Part shown: positions 50,173-60,258 of the stretch, piece after piece
Layout: each line of letters begins with the position of its first letter
Numbering within the stretch: position 1 is the first letter of the stretch
Source: Piscinibacter aquaticus
GTDB taxonomy: Bacteria > Pseudomonadota > Gammaproteobacteria > Burkholderiales > Burkholderiaceae_C
Reading direction: 5' to 3'
NCBI GenBank assembly: GCA_007994965.1
Contig: VOPW01000001.1
Span: forward strand, 2,294,001-2,358,000
Length of the DNA: 64,000 bases
Made by a program: the position numbers and the translations under genes
Notes under the pieces: generated by a model
The model's database searches: none
Told to the model about the DNA's origin: nothing
The model's input: only the letters and a program-made list of their open reading frames with translations

Positions 50173-51248
50173 ATGCGACGACTGACCGCCCTCCTCCTCG
50201 CCACCCTGGTCGCCGGCACCGCCGCGGCGCAGGCCCTCAAACCCGTCACGGTCGCCTCGGGGCTCGACTCGCCCTGGGCGCTGGCCTTCCTGCCCGACGG
50301 ACGCATGCTCGTGACCGAGAAGCCCGGCACGATGCGCCTCATCGACACGGCGGGCCGTGTGGGCGCGCCGCTGGCCGGACTGCCGCCGGTGGACGCCACC
50401 GGCCAGTGCGGCCTGCTCGACGTCGTCGTCGACCCGGACTTCGCGAGCAACGGCCGGTGTGGTGGACCTTCGCCGAGCCGGGCGAAGGTGGCAACTCGAC
50501 GGCGGTGGCCCGCGGCCGGCTCGACGGCGACCGGCTCGTCGACGTGCGCACGGTGTTCAGCCAGAAGCCGAAGGTGGCCAGCCGGCTGCACTGCGGCTCG
50601 CGCATCGTCTTCGGCCGCGACGGCACGCTGTGGGTGGGCCTGGGCGACCGCTACTCGCGCAAGGACGACGCGCAGGATCCGGCCAACCACCTTGGCAAGG
50701 TGGTGCGCATCGACCGCGAGGGCCGCGCGCCGGCCGACAACCCGAAGCTCGCCGCGGCCGAGGTGTGGAGCCTGGGCCACCGCAACATCCAGGGCGCCGC
50801 GGCGCACCCGGCCACCGGCGCGCTGTGGACGGTCGAGCACGGGCCGCAGGGCGGCGACGAGATCAACGCCCCAAGACGCGGCCTCAACCACGGCTGGCCG
50901 GTGGTGACCCGCGGCCGCAACTACGTGACCGGCACGCGCATCGGCGAAGACGGCCCCAAGCACGGTTTCGAGGAGCCGCTGAAGGTGTGGGTGCCGTCGA
51001 TCGCGCCGAGCGGCATGGCCTTCCTCACCAGCGACCGCTACCCCCGCTGGCAGGGCAGCCTGTTCGTCGGCGCGCTGAAGGCGCAGACGCTGGTGCGGCT
51101 GACGCTCGATGGCGGCAAGGTGGTCGGCGAAGAGCGCCTGCTGGAAGACCTCGGCGAGCGCATCCGCGACGTGCGCCAGGGTCCTGACGGCTGGCTCTAC
51201 CTCGTGACCGACGGCCGCGGCGGCAAGGTGCTGCGGCTGGAGCGCTGA
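50173..51248 (+). CDS. PQQ-dependent aldose sugar dehydrogenase (YliI-like)
   Basis: Periplasmic, soluble PQQ enzyme of about 358 residues oxidising aldoses. Signal peptide: [21 protein letters not shown]. The six-bladed propeller shows [71 protein letters not shown] and [13 protein letters not shown]. These are family blocks that include the PQQ-contacting residues. The frame shifts once near 50455 (FASNG to [11 protein letters not shown]). No PQQ synthesis genes are in the window, so the cofactor must come from elsewhere in the genome or outside. Confidence 0.87.
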
Positions 51249-51252
51249 AGGC

Positions 51253-51932
51253 TCAGTCGCCGCCGCATCCGCCACCGTCGCCGCCGCCATCCCCGCCTGC
51301 GTCGCCGCCGCAGGAGGAACCGCACGACGACCCACAGCCGAAGCCGGTGGCGCAGTGCGTGTCGCCGCGGTCGGCACCCAGCCGCTGGCAATCGGGCGCA
51401 TAGCGATAGCCCCGGGAATTCCGAGCGCCGCGTCGAGCGCGAACAGCGTCGGCAGCCGCTGCGGCCGGCGCGGGTCGATGCCTTCGTCGCGGCAACTCCA
51501 CAGCCGGGCGCGGCGCAGGCCCTGGAAGTTCTTGTCGGCGCGGTCGGGATCAGCAGCCAGCGCCTCCGCCGGCGTGTGGTGCAGCAGCCGGCCGAAGGCC
51601 TGGCGGCAGAAGGCCTCGTAGGCGCGGGTGTGCAGGATGAATTCGTGCCACATCGCATCGACCGCCTTCGACGGCATCGCGACGAAGCGGCCCTGCGCCA
51701 TCGCACTGGCCAGGAAGAACTGCCGCAGGCCGCGCTCCACCTGCCGGACCTGCGCGGCATCGAGTTGCGGATAGGTCTCGCGCAGCTTGCCGTGCAGGTG
51801 CGGCGGCAGCGGGTGCCGGCGCACCACGCGGCGGGCGTTCGCCGTGCGCCAAGCGCGGTAGGCCACCACCAGCGCCGGGCCCACGAACGGCGCCGCCACC
51901 AGCAGCGGAAACAGGGCATTCATCTTCGTCAT
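51253..51932 (-). CDS. Membrane-anchored protein with Gly/Cys-rich tail (GRDP-like)
   Basis: About 225 residues. One N-terminal hydrophobic segment (FPLLVAAPFVGPALVVAYRAW) is followed by a helical domain with the conserved blocks FFLASAMAQGRFVAMPSKAVDAMWHEFILHTRAYEAFC and FGRLLHHTPAEAL. These occur in glycine-rich domain-containing protein-like families. The C terminus after a frame shift near 51415 is GFGCGSSCGSSCGGD followed by Gly/Asp repeats ending GGGCGGD. The ATG at 51932 is preferred because AAAGGAG abuts the ATG at 51938 directly. Function is unknown. The region upstream has a purine-rich direct repeat. The PQQ dehydrogenase gene is convergent, with four bases between the stops. Confidence 0.65.
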
Positions 51933-51943
51933 CGTCATCTCCT

Positions 51944-51975
51944 TTCTTCTTGTTGTCGTCTTCTTCTTGTTGTCG
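51944..51975 (-). repeat. Direct repeat of 15 bases upstream of the Gly/Cys-rich protein
   Basis: CGACAACAAGAAGAA (reverse strand) occurs twice, at 51944-51958 and 51961-51975, period 17. The purine-rich repeat runs straight into the AAAGGAG ribosome binding site. It may form an unstructured translation-enhancing leader, or it may be a chance low-complexity duplication. Confidence 0.45.
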
Positions 51976-52017
51976 ACGACTCTGAAGCGCTTCGATGACG
52001 GTTTCGTGACGCTGTGG

Positions 52018-53033
52018 TCAGACCACCACGGGCTCCGGCTCGAGGCGGATGCCGAAGCGGCCGTAGACGCTCTCCTGGATCGCGCGGGCCAGCGTCATCA
52101 CCTCGGAGCCGATGGCGCCGCCGCGGTTGACCAGCACCAGCGCCTGCCGCTCGTAGACCGCCGCCCGGCCGACCGCCTTGCCCTTCCAGCCGCAGGCGTC
52201 GATCATCCAGCCCGCGGCCAGCTTCACCGTGCCGTCGGGCATCGGGTAGTGCACGATCTCCGGGTCGCGGCCGATGATGTCGCGGCACTGCTCGGGGTGA
52301 CCACCGGGTTCTTGAAGAAGCTGCCGGCATTGCCGATCACCGCCGGGTCGGGCAGCTTGGCGCGGCGGATCTCGCAGACCCAGTCGAACACCTGCCGCGG
52401 CGAGGGGTTCGAGACACCGGCCTCGCGCATCTTGCGCTCGATGTCGAGGTAGCCGAGCACCGGCTGCCAGGGCCGCGGCAGGCGAAGGCGCACGCGGGTG
52501 ATCAGCGTGCGGCCGGCCAGCGAGTGCTTGAAGACGCTGTCGCGGTAGCCGAAGTCGCAGATCTCGGGGCCGAGCGTGACGCTGCGACCGGTGACTGTGT
52601 CGACCGCATCGAGCGACTCGAAGCGATCCTTCAGCTCCAGCCCGTAGGCACCGATGTTCTGCACCGGCGCCGCACCCACGGTGCCCGGAATCAGCGCCAT
52701 GTTCTCCAGCCCGGGCAGGCCCTGGGCCAGCGTCCATTCGACCAGCGCATGCCAGCTTTCGCCGGCGCCAGCCTCGACGATCCAGGCATCGGCACGCTCC
52801 TCCACGAGGCGCAGGCCCATGACCTCGACCTTCAGCACCAGCGCCGGCATGTCGCGCGTGAGGATGATGTTGCTGCCGCCGCCGAGGATGAACTTCGGCG
52901 CGAGGCCGAGTTCGGGGTGATCGACGACGCGGCGCACGTCGGCGTCGTTCTTGATCCGCACCAAGGATTGCGCAACCGCGGGCAATCCGAAGGTGTTGTA
53001 CGGCTTCAGGCTGACGCCCGACTCGATCTGCAT
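52018..53033 (-). CDS. murB: UDP-N-acetylenolpyruvoylglucosamine reductase MurB
   Basis: FAD enzyme of peptidoglycan synthesis that reduces UDP-GlcNAc-enolpyruvate with NADPH; cytoplasmic. It has about 338 residues. Landmarks are the opening [17 protein letters not shown], the FAD site [36 protein letters not shown], the catalytic Ser region [10 protein letters not shown] and [12 protein letters not shown]. The C-terminal part, [18 protein letters not shown], fits the type I enzyme. The frame breaks once near 52300 (NPVVT to PEQCRDI). The start ATG at 53033 has GGAGG at 53045-53049 upstream. That site abuts the start of the divergent yajQ. Confidence 0.93.
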
Positions 53034-53049
53034 GGCAGAATTTTCCTCC

Positions 53050-53538
53050 ATGCCAAGCTTCGACACCGTCATCGAGCCGAATCTGGTCGAGGTCCGCAAC
53101 GCGGTCGACCAGTCCGCCAAGGAAATCGGCACCCGCTTCGACTTCAAGGGCACCTCGGCCGCCATCGAACTCGCCGACAAGTCCATCACCTTGTTCGGCG
53201 ACTCCGATTTCCAGATCGGCCGTGTGGCCGACATCCTGCTGGCCAAGCTGACCAAGCGCAGCGTCGACATCCGCTTCGTCGACCGCAGCGCGAAGATCGA
53301 GAAGATCGGCGGCGACAAGGTCAAGCAGGTGGTGACGGTCAAGAGCGGCGTCGACAGCGACACCGCGAAGAAGATCCAGGGTGCCATCAAGCAGAGCAAG
53401 ATGAAGGTGCAGGCGGCGATCCAGGGCGACACAGTGCGGGTCTCCGGCGCCAAGCGCGACGACCTGCAGCTGGCGATGCAGCTGATCCGCAAGACGGTGC
53501 CCGACGCGCCGGTGTCGTTCAACAACTTCCGGGATTGA
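53050..53538 (+). CDS. yajQ: YajQ family nucleotide-binding protein
   Basis: A 162-residue protein of the YajQ family, reported to bind cyclic di-GMP in Xanthomonas and also nucleic acids. Landmarks are [51 protein letters not shown] and the C-terminal PVSFNNFRD. The frame is intact. The ATG at 53050 lies 17 bases from the divergent murB start and has no ribosome binding site of its own, since the sequence before it is the complement of murB's. It may be translated from a leader overlapping murB or be leaderless. A REP-like element follows. Confidence 0.93.
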   Translation: MPSFDTVIEPNLVEVRNAVDQSAKEIGTRFDFKGTSAAIELADKSITLFGDSDFQIGRVADILLAKLTKRSVDIRFVDRSAKIEKIGGDKVKQVVTVKSGVDSDTAKKIQGAIKQSKMKVQAAIQGDTVRVSGAKRDDLQLAMQLIRKTVPDAPVSFNNFRD

Positions 53539-53546
53539 GGTGACTC

Positions 53547-53612
53547 CCCCAGCGCCTTCGGCGCTCCCCCAGGGGGCGCCGCCGGCGGACCGGCGAAGCC
53601 GGCTCCGCGGCG
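53547..53612. repeat. REP-like GC-rich palindrome cluster
   Basis: Successive hairpins: AGCGCC-TTC-GGCGCT (with a UUCG-type tip), CCCCC-A-GGGGG and CCGGC-GAA-GCCGG (a GCGAAGC-type tip). This style of element occurs between genes in many Burkholderiales genomes. It fills the gap after yajQ and reaches the coding part of the next gene. Confidence 0.6.
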
Positions 53613-54237
53613 GCTGCTCGCGCTGCTGCTGTGGCTGCCGGCGTTGGTGGCGGCGCAATCGGTCTCGATGAGCGGCAGCCTGGGCGACAAGGCCCTGCTG
53701 GTGATCGATGGCCAGCCGCGCACGGTGGCCGCCGGTGCCACGGTGGCGGGCGTGAAGGTGATCAAGGTCACCGGCAGCGAGACGGTGGTCGAGGTCGGCG
53801 GCAAGCGGCAGACGCTGGCGCTCGGCGGCGCGCAGGTCAACCTCGGCGGCGCGGCCAGCGCCGGCAGCGGCACGCAGATCGTGCTGGCCGCCGGGCCGGG
53901 CGGGCACTTCGTCGCCAATGGCAGCATCAACGGGAGCGCCGTGCGCTTCGTGGTCGATACCGGCGCCACCACCATCGCGATGGGCGAAGCGGATGCGAAA
54001 CGCATCGGACTGGACTACACGCGCGGACAGCGCGGCGTCGTGCGCACGGCCAACGGCGACGTCCCAGCCTACCGCGTGTCGCTGCGCGAGGTGCGGATCG
54101 GCGACGTGACCGTCCATGGCGTCGATGCGACCGTGCTGCCGGCGCCGATGGAACCCATGCTGCTGGGCAACAGCTTTCTGTCGCGCTTTCAGATGCGCCG
54201 CGACGCCGACATGCTGGTGCTCGAAAAGCGCTACTGA
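53611..54237 (+). CDS. Retropepsin-like aspartic protease (clan AA, TIGR02281 type)
   Basis: Exported or membrane-anchored aspartic protease of one domain. The open frame first shows a signal-like segment [17 protein letters not shown] region with two SH3-like repeats ([18 protein letters not shown]) and the catalytic domain [22 protein letters not shown] (Asp-Thr-Gly) follow, and [10 protein letters not shown] is the second hallmark. The end is LEKRY. No ATG exists upstream in this frame: the frame stays open through the REP-like element without a start. The first possible start is the GTG at 53644, inside the signal segment. An indel or loss of the start codon is likely, so the given left boundary is the beginning of recognisable protein. 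Confidence 0.75.
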   Translation, partial: RLLALLLWLPALVAAQSVSMSGSLGDKALLVIDGQPRTVAAGATVAGVKVIKVTGSETVVEVGGKRQTLALGGAQVNLGGAASAGSGTQIVLAAGPGGHFVANGSINGSAVRFVVDTGATTIAMGEADAKRIGLDYTRGQRGVVRTANGDVPAYRVSLREVRIGDVTVHGVDATVLPAPMEPMLLGNSFLSRFQMRRDADMLVLEKRY

Positions 54238-55419
54238 GCCTGCCCCGAGGCGGCTGCGCCAACAAGAAGGCCACCACCGCCGCCACACCCAGTGCCGCGA
54301 GGCCGAGCAGCAGCTCGCGGTACCCCGGCAAGGCGAGCAGCAGCCAGGCGGTCAGCAGCGGCGCGGCGGCGCGCGACATCAGCGCGATCGCGCTCATCGC
54401 GCCGCTGATGCGGCCGACGTGCTCGCGGCCGAAGTACTCCGGCACCAAGTTGCCGCGCACGATGGTCACGAGCCCGTTGGCCAGGCCGAACAGCAGCGCG
54501 AAGAGGATCAGCGACGCCGTGCCCTCGGCCAGCGCGAAGATCGCGAGCGCCACCGGCATGCCCGCGAGCACGACCATGCCGAGCACGCGCACCGACACCC
54601 AGCGGCCGAAGAACAGGAAGGCGAAGCGCCCTGCCACCTGGGCCGGCCCGAACCACACCACCACGGCCAGCGCGGTGCTCTCCGGAGCCCCTTGGCGGCG
54701 AAGGCCGGCATGATGTGCGCCCACAGCGCCGCCACCGCGAAGGAGTACATCGTGAAGGTGGCGGTGAGCAGCCAGAACGAGCGCTCGCGCAGCGCCTCGT
54801 GCAGCGTGGCGTCGTCGGCGGCATCGTGCGGCCGCTTCGGCGCGTCGAGGCTGGGCGTGCCCTTCAGCGCCCACGCATGCAGCGGCGCCACGCCGACCAG
54901 CAGCAGCATGCCGATCGCCGCCAGCGCCCCGCGCCAGTCGAGCCAGGCCAGCAGCGCGGCGATGGCCGGGAACGACAGCGTGCTGGCGAAGCCGCCCACC
55001 AGCGTCAAGGTGGTGATGCCTTCTCGGTACTGCGCCGGGAAGCGCTTGGTCAGCACGTTGAAGGCCGGCTCGTACAGCGTCATCGCCATCGCGGCGCCGA
55101 GCAGCGCCCAGGCGGCGTAGAGCCAAGGCAGCGAAGCCGCCTGCGACCAGACCAGAAAGCCGATGCCGGCCAGCGCCGCGCCGAGCGTCATCACGGTGCG
55201 GCCGCGGCCATGGTCGATCGCCGCGCCGGCGGCATACGTCGTGGCGCCCCACACCGCCAGGCCGAGCGTGAAGGCGCCCATCATCTCCGGCTTGCTCCAG
55301 CCGAGCGCACGCTGCATCGGCAGCACGAAGGACGAGAAAGCGTAGTACAGCGCCGCCCAGCACAGCAGCTGGCCCAGCGCCAACGCGGCCACGGTGGCGC
55401 GGAAGCTCGGCGGGTTCAC
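54231..55419 (-). CDS. MFS transporter
   Basis: Twelve-helix major facilitator of about 395 residues. Landmarks are [20 protein letters not shown] and [28 protein letters not shown] (motif A variant DHGRGR). [33 protein letters not shown] and the late [25 protein letters not shown] are typical of the group often annotated as monocarboxylate or unknown-substrate MFS. The frame breaks near 54690 (AKGLR to ESTALAVV) and near the end, about 54245. The start is probably GTG at 55419. Its end overlaps the convergent aspartic protease stop by about seven bases. Confidence 0.78.
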
Positions 55420-55513
55420 TGCAGGGAATTGTCGCCGCAGGGACAGGGACTTTCTGAACGGTCGTGCTAAAAAGTGCGCTGGCCCGCGGGGGGCCGCACG
55501 GAGACACACGCAC

Positions 55514-56695
55514 ATGGACCTGAATTTCACCCCGGAAGAACAGGCATTCCGGGAAGAGATCCGCGCCTGGGTGGCCGAAAACCTGCCCAAGGACATCAGC
55601 CACAAGGTGCACAACGCCCTTCATCTGACGAAGGACGACATGCAGCGCTGGGCGAAGATCCTCGGCAAGAAGGGCTGGCACGGCTGGGCACGGCCGAAGC
55701 AGTTCGGCGGGCCCGGCTGGAACGTGATCCAGCGCCACCTCTTCGAGGAGGAATGCGCGCTGGCCGGCGCGCCGCGCGTCGTGCCCTTCGGCCCGGTGAT
55801 GGTGGCGCCGGTGATCATGGCCTTCGGCTCGCCCGAGCAGCAGAAGCGCCACCTGCCCGGCATCATGAGCGGCGAGGTGTGGTGGAGCCAGGGCTACAGC
55901 GAGCCCGGCTCGGGCAGCGACCTCGCCTCGCTGAAATGCCGCGCCGAGCGCAAGGGCGACTACTACATCGTCAACGGCCAGAAGACCTGGACCACGCTCG
56001 GCCAGTACGGCGACTGGATCTTCTGCCCGGTGCGCACCGACACCTCGGGCAAGCCGCAGACGGGCATCAGTTTCCTGCTCATCGACATGAAGAGCCCGGG
56101 CGTGAGCGTGCGGCCGATCATCATGCTCGACGGCGGCCACGAGGTGAACGAGGTCTGGTTCGACAACGTCGAGGTGCCGGTGGACAACCTCGTCGGCGAG
56201 GAGAACAAGGGCTGGACCTACGCCAAGCACCTGCTCGCCCACGAGCGCACCAACATCGCCGACGTCAACCGCGCGAAGCGCGAGCTCGAGCGGCTCAAGC
56301 GCATCGCGAAGGCCGAAGGCGTGTACGAGGACACCCGCTTCCGCGACGAGATCGCCAAGCTCGAGGTCGACATCGTCGCGCTCGAGATGATGGTGCTGCG
56401 CGTGCTGTCGGCCGAGAAGAGCGGCAAGCAGTCGCTCGACGTGGCCGGCCTCCTGAAGATCCGCGGCAGCGAGATCCAGCAGCGCTACACCGAGCTGATG
56501 ATGCTGGCCGCCGGCCCCTACAGCGTGCCCTTCGTGAAGGAAGCGATGGAAGCCGGCTGGCAGGGCGATTACGTCGGTGCCGCGCACTGCGCGCCGCTGG
56601 CCGCCACCTACTTCAACTACCGCAAGACGACGATCTACGGCGGATCCAACGAGGTCCAGCGCAACATCGTCTCGGCCACGGTCCTGGGGAGCTGA
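55514..56695 (+). CDS. Acyl-CoA dehydrogenase (PimC-like large subunit)
   Basis: FAD-dependent acyl-CoA dehydrogenase, 393 residues, frame intact. Landmarks are FTPEEQAFREEIRAWV, the FAD/substrate block QGYSEPGSGSDLASLKCRAE, IVNGQKTWTT, NVEVPVDNLVGEENKGW and the C-terminal TTIYGGSNEVQRNIVSATVLG. The pairing with a second dehydrogenase two bases downstream matches the PimC/PimD (pimeloyl-CoA dehydrogenase) pairs used for dicarboxylic or aromatic ring-cleavage acyl-CoAs. The actual substrate is inferred only from the pairing. The start is the ATG at 55514. The divergent neighbour is an MFS gene. Confidence 0.9.
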   Translation: MDLNFTPEEQAFREEIRAWVAENLPKDISHKVHNALHLTKDDMQRWAKILGKKGWHGWARPKQFGGPGWNVIQRHLFEEECALAGAPRVVPFGPVMVAPVIMAFGSPEQQKRHLPGIMSGEVWWSQGYSEPGSGSDLASLKCRAERKGDYYIVNGQKTWTTLGQYGDWIFCPVRTDTSGKPQTGISFLLIDMKSPGVSVRPIIMLDGGHEVNEVWFDNVEVPVDNLVGEENKGWTYAKHLLAHERTNIADVNRAKRELERLKRIAKAEGVYEDTRFRDEIAKLEVDIVALEMMVLRVLSAEKSGKQSLDVAGLLKIRGSEIQQRYTELMMLAAGPYSVPFVKEAMEAGWQGDYVGAAHCAPLAATYFNYRKTTIYGGSNEVQRNIVSATVLGS

Positions 56696-56697
56696 AC

Positions 56698-57830
56698 ATG
56701 GATTTCGATTTTTCCGAGGACCAGGAATCGCTGCGCGACGCGGTGCGCCGCTGGGTCGACAAGGGCTTCGGCTTCGAGCGCCGCCACGGCATCGCCAAGG
56801 CCGGCGGCGCCACGCGCGCGGTCTACGGCGAGCTGGCCGATCTGGGCCTGACCGGCTGGCGATTCCCGAGGCGCATGGCGGCATGGGCTTCGGCCCGATC
56901 GAGGCGATGGTGGTCAACGAGGAACTGGGCCGCGGCACGGTCAATGCGCCCTATGCCCACGGCGCGATCGTCGCGCCGACGCTGCTTCTCGGCCGCGCCC
57001 GCCGACGTGCAGGCGCAGTGGCTGCCGAAGATCGCCGATGCGTCGGCGCTGGTCGTGCTGGCCCACCAGGAGCGGGCCGCGCGCTACCGTCTCAACGACG
57101 TGCGCACCCGGGCCACGAAGGCCGGCGAGGCCTGGACGCTCAGCGGCGCCAAGAGCGTCGTGCCCGCCGGTGACGAAGCCGATGCCTTCATCGTGCCGGC
57201 ACGCACCGCGGGTGCGGAAGACGATGCCTCGGGCATCGCGCTCTTCCTCGTGACCAAGGGCGCTGCCAGCCGGCCGTGCGCGGCTACCCGACGCAGGACG
57301 GCGCGCGCGCCGCCGAGCTGACGCTGTCAAACACGCCCGCCGCGCTGATCGCGCTCGATGCACTTCCGGTGCTCGAGCAGGCGGTCGACGCTGGCATCGC
57401 GGCGATCTGTGCCGAGGCCGTCGGCGTGATGGACCGCCTGACCGCGATCACCGCCGAGTACATGAACACGCGCAAGCAGTTCGGCGTGGCGATCTCGAGC
57501 TTCCAGGCGCTGCGCCACCGCATCGCCGACGTGAAGATGCAGCTGGAGCTGGGTCGCTCGATGAGCTACTACGCGAGCCTGAAGCTCGGCGAGGCGCCGG
57601 CCGTGCGCCGCCGCGCGATCGCGCAGGCCAAGTACCAGCTCGGCCAGTCGATGCGCTTCGTCGGCCAGCAGTGCATCCAGCTGCACGGCGGCATCGGCGT
57701 CACCGACGAGTACATCGCCAGCCACTATTTCAAGCGCCTGACCGTGCTGGAGATGAGCTTCGGCGATTCGCTGCACCACCTGGGCGAAGTCTCGGCGCGC
57801 ATGCAGGACACCGCCGGCGTGTTTGCCTGA
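56698..57830 (+). CDS. Acyl-CoA dehydrogenase (PimD-like small subunit)
   Basis: Second, divergent acyl-CoA dehydrogenase of about 378 residues, starting at the ATG two bases after the first. The opening MDFDFSEDQESLRDAVRRWV and IPEAHGGMGFGPIEAMVV, QERAARYRLNDVRTRAT, TRKQFGVAISSFQALRHRIADVKM and GQQCIQLHGGIGVTDEYIASHYFKRL are family blocks. The frame breaks near 56865, 56990 and 57275. Such small-subunit partners often have a degenerate active site and act as a complex with the large one. The SEPGSGSD-type block of the first gene is replaced here by HQERAAR. The tandem arrangement indicates one operon. Confidence 0.88.
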
Positions 57831-57865
57831 ATCGACATGACGCAACTGCCGGCTAGGATGCCGGC

Positions 57866-58858
57866 ATGAATGCGCCCGCGGCCGATTCGATCGTCGACGT
57901 GGCCGGCCTCTCGGTCGGCCACTTCACCGATGCGCGCCGGCCCACCGGCTGCACCGTGGTGCTGACGCCCGAAGGAGCCACCTGTGGCGTCGACGTGCGC
58001 GGCGCCGCGCCCGGCACACGCGAGACCGAACTGCTTTCGCCGCTGAACACCGTCGAGCAGGTGCATGCCGTGCTGCTGGCCGGCGGCAGTGCCTTCGGGC
58101 TCGATGCGGCCGGCGGCGTGATGCGCTGGCTGGAAGAGCGCGGCATCGGCGTGAAGGTCGGACCGGCACGCGTGCCCATCGTCCCGGCGGCGATCCTCTT
58201 CGATCTGTGGGTGGGTGACGCGCGCATCCGCCCCGATGCGCAAGCGGGGTACGCAGCCTGTGAAGCCGCGAGCCGGGCGATGCCGGCTCAGGGCAACGTG
58301 GGCGCCGGCGCCGGCGCCAGCCTCGGCAAGCTGTTCGGCATCGGTCGTGCGATGCGCGGCGGCATCGGCAGCGCATCGGTCACGGTGGCCGGCATCACGG
58401 TCGGTGCGCTGGTGGCGGTCAATGCGCTGGGCGACGTGATCGACCCCGCCAGCGGCCGCCCGGTGGCCGGCGCGCGCACTGCCGACGGCACCCGATTGCT
58501 CGGCACGATGGATGCCCTGCTGCGCGGCGAGCTGCCCGCGCCCTTCCAGCCCAGCCAGGCGACGACGATCGGTGTGATCGCCACCGACGCACGCCTGACC
58601 AAGGCGCAGGCCAGCAAGGTGGCGCAGATGGCGCACGACGGCCTGGCGCGCTCGATCAACCCGGTGCACACGATGGGCGATGGCGACACCCTCTTCGCGC
58701 TGGCCACCGGTGCCAGCGGGCGCGAAGCCAACGTCACGTTGCTGGGTGCACTCGCGGCCGAAGTCACCGCCCGTGCGGTGCTGCGTGCAGTGCGCGCCGC
58801 CCGCAGTCTCGACCAACCCGGCCTGCCCCTTCTTCCTTCCGTCTCGGACCTCGCATGA
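57866..58858 (+). CDS. P1 family (DmpA-like) peptidase
   Basis: N-terminal nucleophile hydrolase of the DmpA/NylC group, 330 residues, frame intact. The proenzyme would be cleaved into two chains within the conserved TTIGVIATDARLTKAQA region, where the new N-terminal Thr acts. Other landmarks are VDVAGLSVGHFTDARRPTGCTVVL, HAVLLAGGSAFGLDAAGGVMRWLEE, VPIVPAAILFDLWVGD and GNVGAGAGASLGK. Characterised relatives are D-aminopeptidases, beta-peptidyl aminopeptidases or nylon oligomer hydrolases; which one applies is unknown. The start is the ATG at 57866. The stop overlaps the next ATG, so the following lipoprotein hydrolase is translationally coupled. Confidence 0.9.
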   Translation: MNAPAADSIVDVAGLSVGHFTDARRPTGCTVVLTPEGATCGVDVRGAAPGTRETELLSPLNTVEQVHAVLLAGGSAFGLDAAGGVMRWLEERGIGVKVGPARVPIVPAAILFDLWVGDARIRPDAQAGYAACEAASRAMPAQGNVGAGAGASLGKLFGIGRAMRGGIGSASVTVAGITVGALVAVNALGDVIDPASGRPVAGARTADGTRLLGTMDALLRGELPAPFQPSQATTIGVIATDARLTKAQASKVAQMAHDGLARSINPVHTMGDGDTLFALATGASGREANVTLLGALAAEVTARAVLRAVRAARSLDQPGLPLLPSVSDLA

Positions 58859-60245
58859 CACTCACCGCCCTCACCCGCCGCGGCGCCCTGCTGCTCTCGC
58901 TCGCCGCGCTGGCCGGCTGCGCGATCAAGCCGTCAGCGCCGTCCGATGCGGCATCGGCCCGTCCGCCGATCGTCTTCGTGCATGGCAACGGCGACACCGC
59001 CGCGCTGTGGACGACGACGATCTGGCGCTTCGAGAGCAACGGCTGGCCGAAGGACCGCCTGCACGCCATCGACATGCCCTACCCGCTGGCGCGCGATGCC
59101 GACGACAAGGCGCAGCCCGGGCGCAGTTCCACCGAAGACGCGCGCGCCTTCCTCGCCGCCGAGGTCGATGCGGTGCTCAAGCGCACCGGCGCGAAGCAGG
59201 TGGTGTTGATCGGCAACTCGCGCGGCGGGCTGGTGATGCGCCACTACATCGCCAGCGGCGGCGCGGCGAAGGTCTCGCACGCCATCCTCGGCGGCACGCC
59301 GAATCACGGCGTTTGGTCCAACCCGACGTTCCGGCCGACCAACGAATTCAACGGCGCGAGCCCGTTCCTCACGCGCCTGAACAACCAGGGCGGCCCCGGC
59401 GTCGAGATCACGCCGGGCCCGAAGTGGATGACCATCCGCTCGGATGCCAACGACAAGTTCGCCCAGCCCGACGGCGTGTGGATCGGCGCCAGGGCACGCC
59501 GACCAACGTCACGGCCGCCGGCCCGGAGCTCAAGGGCGCCGAGAACGTGGTGATCGCCGGCATCGACCACCGCGAGACCTCGTACAGCCCGCAGGCCTTC
59601 GCGGCGATGTGGCGCTTCCTGACCGGCCGCGAGCCGGCAGAGGTCAAGGTGCAACCCGAAGCCCGCGTGGTGCTCGACGGCAAGGTCAATGGCCTGGGCA
59701 TCGACAACAAGCCCGGCACCGGCGACTTCGCCAACAACCTGCCGCTGGCCGGCGCCACCGTCGAGGTCTATGCCACCGATGCGAGCACCGGCGCGCGGCT
59801 CGGGCCGGCGCTGCACCGCAAGACGGTCGGCGCCGACGGCCGCTGGGGCCCGCTGGTCACCACCAGCAAGACGGCGCTGGAGTTCGTGGTCAGCGCCGAA
59901 GGCTTCGCGGTCACGCACGTCTACCGATCGCCGTTCGCCCGCTCGTCGGACATCGTTCACCTGCGCGCCGAGCGCATCGCTGTGGCCGACCGCGATGCGC
60001 CCGCCGTGGTGACCCTGACGCGGCCGCGCGGCTACTTCGGCATCCCGCGCGACGAGATCGAGCTCGACGGCAAGAGCCCGCCGGCCGGCATTCCGAGTGG
60101 CGTGGCCGGCGTGTCGGTGGCCAAGGCACGGCTGGCGGACGCCAGCGAGCGGCCGGTGGCCGGCCGCTTCAACGGCGAGCGCATCGTCGGCCGAAGCTGG
60201 CCGACGGCGGGCAACCACGTCGTGCTGCTGGAACTGACCGACTGA
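58855..60245 (+). CDS. Lipoprotein alpha/beta hydrolase with C-terminal extension
   Basis: Serine hydrolase of about 463 residues. It has a lipoprotein signal (RRGALLLSLAALAGC) and the lipase-like elements FVHGNGDTAALW (oxyanion) and VLIGNSRGGLVMRHY (nucleophile Ser). The catalytic His is in IDHRETS after the frame shift near 59490. From about residue 270 a beta-rich C-terminal part follows (VVLDGKVNGLGIDNKPGTG, ATVEVYATDASTGARLGP), resembling the immunoglobulin-like tail of esterases or polyester hydrolases. It starts at 58855, overlapping the P1 peptidase as ATGA. Lipase or polyester hydrolase function is inferred from the fold only. Confidence 0.8.
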
Positions 60246-60258
60246 ACGTGTGCCGCGG

